NCBI GenBank assembly: GCA_032622095.1
Contig: CP136061.1
Span: 932,001 to 996,000, forward strand
Length of the DNA: 64,000 bases
Direction of reading: 5' to 3'
Source: Siphonodentalium dalli
Lineage: Eukaryota; Mollusca; Scaphopoda; Gadilida; Siphonodentaliidae
Positions 46,101 to 58,100 of this stretch are shown here, piece by piece. Made by a program: the position numbers and the translations under genes. The notes beneath the pieces are model-generated. The model was not told the DNA's origin. It did not search any database and was given only the letters and a program-made list of their open reading frames with translations. The stretch's first letter is position 1; every line of letters starts with the position of its first letter.

Positions 46101-49100
46101 AGAACAGACACATTACCATTGACACTGTTAAACGGATTATTTCCATTAAGGGAGGTGAATGTTCTCTGAATCTACACATATAAACTCATTATACTGACAT
46201 GGCACAGGATGGAAGTGAAAGAAATTACTTATACAACCACATACCACTTGTCAGTACAAAGTGTTGTATTTCATGACGTATAACCATGTATCGGTGTTCA
46301 TGAGATGTTTTCTACAACAGATTGTCAATTACTAATTTCCACATAATGTATAAGTGGCCATCATTGATGTAATTTTTTGCACGATTACATGATTTTTCAA
46401 TCACAAATGCAGCAATGACGTAGCAATATGGTGGCCAATTTGGATTATGGTGGCCATTTTGAGATAACTTTCATCATTAATATGGTCAGTTTATCAGTTT
46501 TCTTTTATTATTTCATAATCCAAGAACAATTAAGACATACATTCATCAAAGTGCATGCTGAAAAGACTAATTTTCAGACCCAGCAACATTACACGTGTTA
46601 GAAAAATATGACTATATGGCACCCATTTAGAATTTTGGTAGCCACTTTGAAATATTCATCATTAATGTGGTCATTTGATTAGGTTTTATTAAACAAAATT
46701 GGCTGCCATTTTGAAATAACATTCTTCCTTTATGTGTTCAATTTTGTTTTATCAATTCATCATCTAATAACAATTTAGACATACAATATCAATGTTACAC
46801 TCTGATAAGACTTAACTTTCAGTCGCAGCAACATTACACAGGATTGAGGAAATTGGCCATATGGCGGCCGTTTTGGATTTTGGCAGCCATTTTGAAATGA
46901 CATCAATCCTTAATGTGGTCAATTTATTAGTTATTTTATTAATTCATCATCCCATAACAATTAAAACATACACACATCAATGTTTCATGCCGCTAAGACT
47001 AACATTCAGTCCCAGCAACAAAACACATGATAGGAAAATTGACCATAAGGCATCCATTTTGGAATTTGGCTGCATTTTGAAATAACATTCATCCTTTTTG
47101 TGGTCAATTTATTAGTTGTTTTCATTAATTGATAATCTAAGAACTATTAATACATACATACATCAATGTTTCATGTTGCTAAGACTAACTTTGAGTCCCA
47201 GCAACATAACATAGGATAAGAAAATTGACCATATGGCGTCCATTTTGGATATTTTGGCGGCCAGTTTGAAATAACATTCATCCTGAATGTGGTCAATTTA
47301 TTACTTTTTTTTATCAATTCATCATCTAATAACAATTTAGACATAAAACCTAAATGTTTCATTCTGATATGACTAATTTCAGTTGCAGAAACATTACACA
47401 TGATTTACCATATGGTGGCCATTTTGTACTTTGGCGGCCATTTTGAAATAAAATCCATCATTAATTTGGTCAGTTTACAAGTTATTTTATTAACTCATCA
47501 TTTAATAACATTTACGACATACATATATCGATGCTTTATGCTGATAAGACTAACTTTCAGTCCCAGCAACATTACACATGATAGGAAAATTGGCCTTATG
47601 GTGGCCATTTTGGATTTTGGCGGCCATTTTGGATCAAAATCATCATCAATATGGTTGGTCTGTTAGTGCTTTTATCAAGACATCACATGACAACAGTTTA
47701 GTCATGGATATATCAAGGTTTCATGCTGATAAAACTGAACTTTAACACCATCAATGCGACACATGATTAAAAAATTTGACTTATGTCGGCCATTTTTGAT
47801 TTTGGAGGCCATCTTGGATTCAAGGACATTTTCAAGGTGGCCCATTTTTTATTTTGAATTGTGATGATCATTCTATCCAAAAACATTCTCAAAAGTTTGA
47901 CACTAAATTTTTTTAGATTTTCTCTGGCATGCACCTGTCTATACAGATTAATTTTAACAATCAGACAACATGTGTTTCTCATTAACAGTAACATCCACTT
48001 GTAATACTCGTTAGTTCATTGTGTTTTGATAGCGCATTTTACATAAGTACCAACATTCAACATTCAATTCCTAAACATGAATCGTAAACGAAAGTTAGAT
48101 TTCGGAGATAGTGCGGAACCGTCTACTAAAATGAAAAAAGTGACCGATTTCTTTGGAAAGCCATCTATGGAACGGACTCCTGATAAAACTGTAGTATGCG
48201 CTAAAGTAGTTGAATCGACAAAATCGTGTGATGCAACACCGTTGAAAAATCAAATGAACAATATTATCGTTCACAATGCCACGAGAACACCACAACAGGA
48301 TTTGAAGAAACGCTTCTTTAGAGAAGAATGGAAGTTAAATCGCCAGTGGTTGTCTTACGATGAAGACAAACATGTAATGTTCTGTACAACATGCCGGGCT
48401 GCGGATGTTACCAATATGTTTGTATCTGGCTGTAATATCTTGGAAGAAAGATTCCATACAGAAACATGAAAATTCCAAAGGTATGCATATTTATTCATTC
48501 ACATCACGCTCGATCATGCATGATCTAAATCATCGCCAGAAATATGTATAGCAAATGTTTCCGTGTGATCCGAGTCTTGTCTTCGTAAATCCATGCGTTT
48601 ATTTGATCGCAGCACCTCTGATTCAGTTGAGTCAGAGTAATTTAGATTTCTTCAATTTGTATGCTCTATTTTCACTGATTAGTCTGAATGCCATACAGTG
48701 ATTAAGATGAGTGAAGAACTGAGTGCATAATTAGCATGAAACATACAATGGGAAGCAACTCTATCTACAAATAAATGTTTTTACACTCCTGAATCTCCCG
48801 TAAAATTCGTTAATCTTCGTGGAAAATATCACGAATCTTATGAATCTATCGATCTTTTTTATAATTAAATTAAATTTATTTATATATTACAAGTATCTAA
48901 TAATATAAATTAATTTATTTCAGGAAATAATTCTCACAGTGCTGCCATGCGAATAATTAGAGACGGTAAATCAATGAAAGACGCGCAGAAAGTTGTATTG
49001 TTCAGGGCAGCTGTTCAGGGCGGAAAAATCTATCACTGCCGCCATGAAAAATGTTTACTTCATGGCGAAAAACCACTTGTCCAACAGTTTGTTTGAATGA

Positions 49101-52100
49101 ATAAATGCACTGTTCCTAGAACAAGGAAACATCGACCTATCAACTCTTCGGGTGGATAAACACACGACATACGGCCACAATCGGAGTGTAAATGAGTTCC
49201 AAGAATAAATTTTGCTGTTATCGATGATTCAATAATCGAGGAAATTAATCAAAGTTCGTGTTTTAGCATTATGCTGGATGAATCTACTGGCATTTCAACC
49301 TCGCAAACTGTAGTCATTCATGGACGTTACTTAATTCGATCTGATGGACGCTACAACCCAAAGAGTGTTCTGCTTAGTGTTACAGAGCTCCAAGAAAATA
49401 TAACGACAGCAATTCATTCCGTTCTCGACAGGGGTCCGTGACTACCCGCCCCTGAGACGACCCGCCCCGTTTCACTCCGAGACAACCCGCCCGCATAAAA
49501 TTAATTAAGGGTAATTAGGGGCTAATTAGGAGGTGTAAGGGGATTATGAGATGTTTATTTAACGAACTGGGTTGTTCTTTCTAGATTTTTATTTGATGTA
49601 ACAATAAATACACATGTAATATAATATCAACACAAAAATGTATCACCGATAATATGTTTATTCGAGTTTAATGAATGAAGTTTAAAAACAAAAATTAAAA
49701 ACGGAATGAACGGAACCTGTCTTTGCAAGGCTTGCAAATGAAATTAAGGTCGACGGCCACACACATCACAATCAACGGCATGTTGCTTAGGTAGCACCTC
49801 CAATTCGCAGTGAATGCAAGGAAATGTGCTTGCAGAATGAAGATAACCCACACTCAATTAGAGTTAATATACCCAGTTCCGTCGGCATCGTTCAAAGGTT
49901 GTTTGTATACTCACCTCCAGTTAAGATCAGTAAACACATCTTTTGTTGGTCAAAATCTTTAATAATATATCATCAAATAACATAAAAGAACACAATTACT
50001 ATTAACAATTTCTGGACAACCCGCCCGTGTTTATCGGGACGACCCGCCCTGAAAACAGCAGAAGGGCGGGTTGTCTCAGGGGCGAATAAGGACAAACTTT
50101 GTGGTGTAGCGACCGGTGGAGCTTCGGTGATGACCGGCAGAAAAAGTGGTGTTGCACAACTACTGAAGAATGACTTCTCATGGATTATCTCTGTCCGCTG
50201 CATAGCACATCGCTTGAACTTAGCAAGTTGTGATGCAGATGAACAGGTGTACTATTTAACCAAATTCCAGAACACACTTAAATCAATATAATCATTCTTC
50301 AGCAGGTCACCAAACATCAATGTGAATTGGAAAAAGTTCAAAAATTCTTTGATACCAACACGACAAAAATAAAGCAGGTGTGTAGGTGTGTAGGTGTGCA
50401 GGTCATGCCACCAACGTAGATCAGCTAGTATCATATCTAAAATGTTGCCTTATTTCCGAACAAAGAGATTCTTGGGAACGTGATATGAACAACACAAGTC
50501 GTGGTAAAATATACCGAATTTTCAAACACGACTTTGATTTTGAACCCTATCTTGATACACTTAGCGACCATAACCGAACACTGTTATGCAAATTCCGAAC
50601 TAGTAACCATAAGTTACCAATAGAAACGGGACGGTGGAACAATACCGAACGTGATGACCGCACTTGCGTGTTATGTGATACAAGGGTAATTGGTGACGAA
50701 TTTCACTACCTTCTCGTATGTAAAAATATGAACAACGCCCGGCGCAGATTGTTACCAATGTTAACTGGCCGACGTCCTAATACAATATTGATGAGTGATT
50801 TACTCAATGACGACAATGTAACACACCTCCGCAAGTTGTGCGAATTTATTAAGCTTGTAAATCGAGAAATGACCGAATAACTCAGCTAGAAAATAGCTCG
50901 AACAAGCATTATCATAATTTGTGTAAGAACAGTACCGATATACGCATACACACAGTTATTAATATATATTTATAAATATGTATATGTAAGCATATACAAT
51001 AAATCTATTTAGTTGTATATGCTTATATATTAGTAATATTCATATACATGTTACAGTTTTATACATATATATAGCGATGAAGGTTATGTAATGTAATCCA
51101 TGTATACAACATTTGTCACCCGGAAGCTCACATGCCTATGTACATATTGTATATATTTAACTGTTATTATCTCCATACCTATGTATGTATAGGTTTATGA
51201 GAAATAAACTGATTGATTGAAGGAAGTGTTCATTCCATTGTTGATAACTTGCCTAGTTTGCTCACAGTGTTCTTCGAGGATGGGAGTCCAAAAGCAAGCG
51301 GTGTTTATAGAGAAATAGCATCCTACAAATTCCTATATGTAGCTCATTTTATGTGTGATGTTTTAAAACAATGTGCAATTCTTAGTAAAACATTTCAATA
51401 CTCGGTTATCGACTTCACCGACATTGATCCTCTGACGAAATTAACGATATCAAAGGTATACATAGAAGAGTTCTCAAACTCACCGGGACCTTGTTTTAAA
51501 ACTTTTCTCTCTGAAGTGCCACCGAAACAGCGATCTGATTCAGATGCAGAGTATACGCACATTTTTCCGTTACACGGGCATGACATAAAGGACAGACGGA
51601 AAGTTCGTAAAGACGCACAATCAGCTTGCCGCAAGTTTTCTTCAGCACTGGTTGAAAATCTCAAAAGCAGGTTCACTGACAATGAGGACGCTGAAGTGTT
51701 GACAGGGTTGACAACAATTTTCGATCATGCATCCAAACCTAGGCAGATAGCAAATGCAATTCCTAAACTACTAACATTCAGACAACGGACTGATAAGGAT
51801 ATTACACTGGAAGATCTTACATCAAGTATAGAAACATTTTGAAGTATGTGTAAGGGTTAAGTGTGTGTAAGGGTTAAGTGTGTGTAAGGGTTAAGTGTGT
51901 GTAAGGGTTAAGTGTGTGTAAGGGTTAAGAAAGATATGAACGACATCGATGATCTTGTTCAGTTTGACAAAGAAAGGATACATATCCTACAATTTTAGAC
52001 TTTGCAGAAACACTATATTGTGTACCAGTGTCGACTGTGGAATGTGAGAGGGCCTTCTCGTACCAAAATTTAATCAAAGATAAACGGCGAAACAGACTTT

Positions 52101-55100
52101 CTGTTCCACATTTAAAGTTGTTAATTAAAATTGCAATTGAAGGCCCTCCAATGTTAGATTTTAATTTTGGTAAATCATTTAATAAATGGGCAGATGTAAA
52201 ATCTCGCAGAATTTTTAATGTTTGATTATTAATATTGTTCTCATTGTTGTTATTTTACCTACTAGAACCTGTTATATTATATTAGAATAAATATTTGAGT
52301 TAGTTAGCTTGTGTTGTTCTTTGAATATATTTAAATAAAAGTGGCTCCAAAAATATGGGTTGAAAAAACTGTGGCTCAAGTAAATGAAAAGTGGCTAAAA
52401 AAAATCACAAGTGGCTAAGGTGGTGGCTCAAGAAAATTTTGGGTCAGTGTAAACACTGGACTGACATACCGCTACAGCGCTGCCACCACTGGACCCTCCT
52501 GCTGTGTGTGACCTGTTGTGTGGATTGAGAACAGCCGCTTTGGAGTTAGTGAAGCTGGACGCGCTGATACACATATCTTCACACGCGGTCTTCCCGATAA
52601 TTCTTCCACCTGCAGTCAGTAAAATGGTTCATTCTCGGATTGTTTGATTTCCCAACATATTTAGAGATAGAATGTATCTCCTATATACGTTTTATAAAAT
52701 TTCTGGGGTAAACAAAAAATAAATATGAATCGAAGACGCCTGTCCTGAAACGCTTCTATCAATTAATATTCAGGCGAACTCAGATAGATATAGAGTTATC
52801 CCGCTTTCTACGCTCCGTGTGTCTCCGTGAGCCAAAGAAATTAATATCCCAAATTTATTGTATGTATTATACCAGAAAATTCGAAATAAAATCATTATTA
52901 AAGACATATTATGGGCTTGTTCGGGTGCGTAGAACTGACAAGTTAGTACTCAGGTGCTATGTCAACTGTGGGAATGTAACATTTTACTTTCATCGCCAAA
53001 AAACTCAAAGAAATCGACCATACCACTCCATAGAAATCATCATCTGAACTAAATATTTACATCTCGATTCGGGACGCAACAATCATTTTCGCCACCAAGA
53101 GTCATTGCATTTAATTAATATAGAAGAATGACGATTTGTGATGTAAATTTGATTAATATTCGTAAAAATAACTACCTTAACCCTTTCAGTGCCAGGGGCC
53201 GATCTCATCGGCCCTAATTCACGGTCTGTAAAATCGGCCCTAAAAAAATTAAAAAATAAATTATTTTTTTTAGATTTGTTTGGTTGAATTTTTTTTAGGT
53301 ATGCTTAAGCATGCTATAGCGAATTTAAAAACAAACTGGATAAAACCTTAGGGGCATGTTATAACTAAGAACTATCACCAAGTATTCATAGTAATAATTT
53401 TGATGCCCATGAAAAACGTAAGATTCCCTGGCACTAAACCTGCAAAATACTGAAAGAGCTAAAGAATATAATTTTTTTTTATTAAAATTGTAAAAAATTG
53501 TAAAAAATAATAACAAATGATGAAAAACTGTTAGGCCAATGCATTCTCTTATATATGCGAGGCGATCTGTGGTCGACTCGCATATATAAGAGAATGCATT
53601 GGCACAGGGTATATGGGTTGATACAAAAATCGGACCTGGCACTCAAAGGGTTAAGCAAGATTATTCTCCATTTCTATTTTTCACCCAACCGGAGTGTATC
53701 ACATTACTTTAATTGATAGAAGCGTTTCCGTACATACACAACTTGTTATATATGAAGTGATAGACCGTCTTTAAATATGTTCCTACTAGAGTTTTTGACA
53801 ACGGTGACTTCCGTTACATACATTTATATTCCTTATTTTGTATCTCGGTCAAACAAAGAGTATTGTAGGGTGTCCAGAAGACACCACTCCGAAACACTGG
53901 AACACCCAGTCGATCACGCATGTCTTACTTGCGCCGTGTACCATCGTTGCTATAGTATAGCGCTTTCTATTGACAAACTCTGTGACGCGTTTAGCGTGTC
54001 ACCTGACACGATTGGACACGTTAGGTGTGTCGCATGATACGTTTTCTGTGTCACATGACATATTTTCTGTGTGATTTGACGCGCTTTCTGTGGACAACTT
54101 TTCATGTCGTTTGACGGTAAAGTTTTTCAGTGTAAGGTATGTGATCGATCATTCTCACCTGCGTCGAGTATCCTCGTTACTATGGTAGCATCTATCTCGG
54201 GTGTGTACCCTTCTAGAATCTTCGATCCGTTCATCATTGGCACCCCAGCTACGGGTACATTATCCTTGATCCCGAGTTTTTTACCTTCCAGTTTACCCGT
54301 CTCCGCACCTTTTACGTCACACCTCCAGTACCTGTTGTATTCATATAGGAAAGTTGCAGTTTTGTCGTTAAGCACCTCCCAAATAGTGGCAAATACCAAA
54401 CTCTTCCACTTGTTATGCATAACCTATATAGACGATAATAAAGGGGGAAGTTGCTGTTTTTTTCTCTCTCTCGCGCTCTCTCGCGCTCTCTATCTATCTA
54501 TCTCTCTACCCCCTCTCTCTCCCTCTATATCTATCTCCCTCCCCCCCTCTCTCTCTCTCTCTCTCTTCTTTCTTAGCAACCTGATGCCAATTAGACAATA
54601 TGGGCGCTGCCAAAATTAGAGTTTTCGCCTATATTCGCCTGTCTTGGTAAACCACACACAATCCTCAGAGAACTATCGCATTTTCCGTTATATATATAGA
54701 GTAATCATTCTTTGTTTATTTATTTAGAAAACTTCAGCAATGAGCCATAGGGTCTCAATGAAATGTTTAATGGAGTGGCCATCACATGTGTTTTAATGTA
54801 GTGACCATCACAAGTGTGTTAATGGAGTGGCCATCGCAAGTGTTTTAATGGAGTGGCCATCACATGTGTTTAATTGAGAATGAATGAATAATTTATTGGA
54901 TAAGGCATGTAGACATATACATCTAGCATTTATAAAATACAAGGTGAACAATAGAAATACAAATACAGTGTACACACAGAATCCGGGCGGTGATGTGACC
55001 TAATGGCCGTCTTCCCATTATCGCCCAGGCAAAAAATAAAGGCATCAGTTTGTTTCTGTTCAGCAGCTCTCGTCAATATACTTGTGGTGTGTTCAAATGA

Positions 55101-58100
55101 AGTACGATTTAGAAAGGCTAATTTATAAGGTATACCATCTCAATCGCAAGTCATGTCTATATATTTATAAGTTAAACTAAATATTGAGAGTGAAACAGTG
55201 TGATGTACAATTCATATCAGTTCAGGGGAGAGTCATGCATGCGTTGTTGTACCTTCTCAACAAGTTACATTTCTAAATGTTTGCATATATATACATAATG
55301 TTGCAAAGATAAACTAAAATATGTACGTATATACTGGCGTGAATACAAGGTACATGTGAGAGAGCTAGATTCGTAGACAATATTCAGGGAAGGGGTTGTG
55401 TATTTTATAGCGCAGTTTAACAGGGAAATTCGCGATAGTACGTTATAGTAATGTGTATTAATAAAATAGTGTGATAATAATAAAATAATAAAATCTATAA
55501 ATGTGACATAAGAGGAATTTATGCATTCAAAGGTATATTATGACACATAATTCGTGGGGGTTTGTGGTGTAATAGTACGAACACTTAATTTGTGTCTATT
55601 AAGTTTTATTATTTATTGATTTGTGCAGTCAGGGATTTTCACAGTTGACTTTACTCTACTTTTATAGTTCTCAAGATAACCATCTGCTATAAGTCGTTTA
55701 AACGTAACTCTTGGACCAGAATATGTTATGGGGCGGCAACGAATTCAGGCAGTTGGGATTTGGTGAAGTGGCAATAGCTCAGTATAGTTGGTCGTAGGTG
55801 TCTTATGTGCAAGATCACTTGGCGAGAAGCCCTGCCAGTCCAGAAGAGTATCTGAAAAGTGAAGCAGTAGTCCATTTTTTCCAGTCGTATGCGATAAGGG
55901 ATGCTTTCAATGAGTATAGGTTACGAACTTTAAATATTTTACTTCGTTTAAATAGTGGTTCCGTGTGGGAATTAAATTTGGCATTATTTATCAGCCCTTT
56001 TTTGTAATTTGAATAATTTTTCAATATCTGCACATGTCGAGACACCCCAAACTTCAATTCCATAGGATAGTTTGCTATGTATAAGAGAGTCATATATGCG
56101 TTCTAATCCGTTTCTTGGAAGAAAGCTTTTTTTCTATTTAGACAATGTATAGTTTTACGTCGGAGATAGTCAGTGTGATACTTGAATTCCAGGTTTTCGT
56201 CTAAGTGAATACCGAGAAATTTGAAAGATGAATCGCCCACCAAAGCACTTACATGTTGGATACATTGCTCATTTAATTTCAGTTTGTTACGAACAAGATA
56301 GCTCCTGTCAGATTTGGCGTTAAATATCATATACTTCGACTTTGCATTTAGAACGAGTTTGTTTGCAGTACACCATTGGAAAATGTTGTATAGTTCAGTG
56401 TTTGCGTCACGGAAGAGCTTCTCAGTGTCAGGATTGGATGTATATGCAGTTGTATCGTCTGCAAAAGACAGCATGTTGAAATTTGTAGCATTTGGCATGT
56501 CATTTACATATATTAAAAAGAGTATCGGTCCAAGTATTGAGCCTTGTGACACTCCAATGGAAACATCTTTATAATCTTATTTTCCCCCATAATGATCTAC
56601 ATATTGCTTTCTGTTGGTTATATAGCTTCTGAAAAAATTGTTAACTATTCCCCGGATCCCATAGTGTTTCATTTTACTCAATAGGATATTGTGATTTATC
56701 GTATCGAAGGCTTTTGAAAAATCTAAGAATAATGCCATTTATCTTTAGTTTTTTATCATTCATTTCGCCGATGTAATTTAGGAGTTTCAGGATAGGGTGA
56801 ATACTGGAGTGGTGCTTTCTAAAGCCAAATTGCATTGGGTTTAATATGTTCTTTTTCTCCAAGAAATCTGTCAATCTTCTGCAAGTAGCTTTTTCTAATA
56901 TCTTAGAGAATACGGTTGCCGTCACATGTGTTTTAGTGGAGTGGCCATCACATGTGTTTAATGGAGTGGCCATCACATGTGTTTAATGGGGTGGTCATCA
57001 CATGTGTTTAATGGAGTGGCCATCACATGTGTTTTAATGGAGTGGCCATCACATGTGTTTTAATGGAGTGGCCATCACATGTGTTTTAGTGGAGTGGCAA
57101 TCACATGTGTTTTAATGGAGTGGCCATCACATGTGTTTTAGTGGAGTGGCAATCACACGTGTTTTAATGGAGTGGCCATCACATGTGTTTCAATGGAGTG
57201 GCCATCACATGTGTTTTAACGGAGTGACAATCACATGCGTTTTAATGGAGTGGCCATCACATGTGTTTCAATGGAGTGGCCATCACATGTGTTTTAACGG
57301 AGTGGCAATCACATGCGTTTTAATGGAGTGGCCATCACATGTGTTTTAATGGAGTGGCCATCACATGTGTTTTAATGGAGTGGCCGTCACATGTGTTTTG
57401 ATGGAATGGCCATCCAATGTGTTTTAATGGAGTGACCATCACATGTTTTAATGGAGTGGCCATCACATGTGTTTTAATGGAGTGGTCATCACATGTGTTT
57501 TAATGGAGTGGCCATCACATGTGTTTTAATAGAGTGGCCATCACATGTGTTTCAATTGAGTGGCCATCACAAGTGTTTAATGGAGTGGGCATCACATGTG
57601 TTTTAATGGAGTGGGCATCACATGTGTTTTAATGGAGTGGCCATCGCATGTGTTTTAATGGAGTGGGCATCACATGTGTTTTAATGGAGTGGCCATCACA
57701 TGTGTTTTAATGGAGTGGGCATCACATGTGTTTTCATGGAGTGTGCATCACATGTGTTTTAATGGAGTGGGCATCACATGTATTTTAGTGGAGTGGCCAT
57801 CACATGTGTTTTAATGGGGTGGGCATCACATGTGTTCTAATGGAGTGACCATCACATGTGTTTTAATGGAGTGGCCATCACATTTGTTTTAATGGAGTGG
57901 CCATCACATGTGTTTTAATGGAGTGGCCATCACATGTGTTTTAATGGAGTGGCCATCACATGTGTTTAATGGACTGGGCATCACATGTGTTTTAATGGAG
58001 TGGGCATCACATGTGTTTTAATGGAGTGGCCATCACATGTGTTTTAATGGAGTGGCCATCACATGTGTTTTAATGGAGTGGCCATCACATGTGTTTTCAA

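Larger units (their letters stand above)
48077..52225 (+). pseudogene. hAT transposase (ZNF862-like) pseudogene, interrupted
   Basis: Remains of a DNA transposase. The N-terminal part (48077-48460) has a basic start and a zinc-binding [18 protein letters not shown]. After a frameshift near 48440 it reads [15 protein letters not shown] across a clean GT-AG intron (about 48480-48924), then [11 protein letters not shown]. After another shift come [88 protein letters not shown]. The dimerisation motif is [25 protein letters not shown] (about 49436-50094) and a LINE tail (about 50380-51220) split it. It is dead, and it lies inside the amidase intron, in the opposite orientation. Confidence 0.82.

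Noticed and set aside
39990-52460. CAGTGT/ACACTG at 40013 and 52445-52458 as hAT termini
   Set aside because: The match is only about 6-8 bp, the left site lies inside another TIR element, and no 8-bp duplication was found.
57131-57349. Frame encoding repeated [16 protein letters not shown]
   Set aside because: Artefact of the 26-bp minisatellite; three units equal 78 bp, which keeps a frame open.
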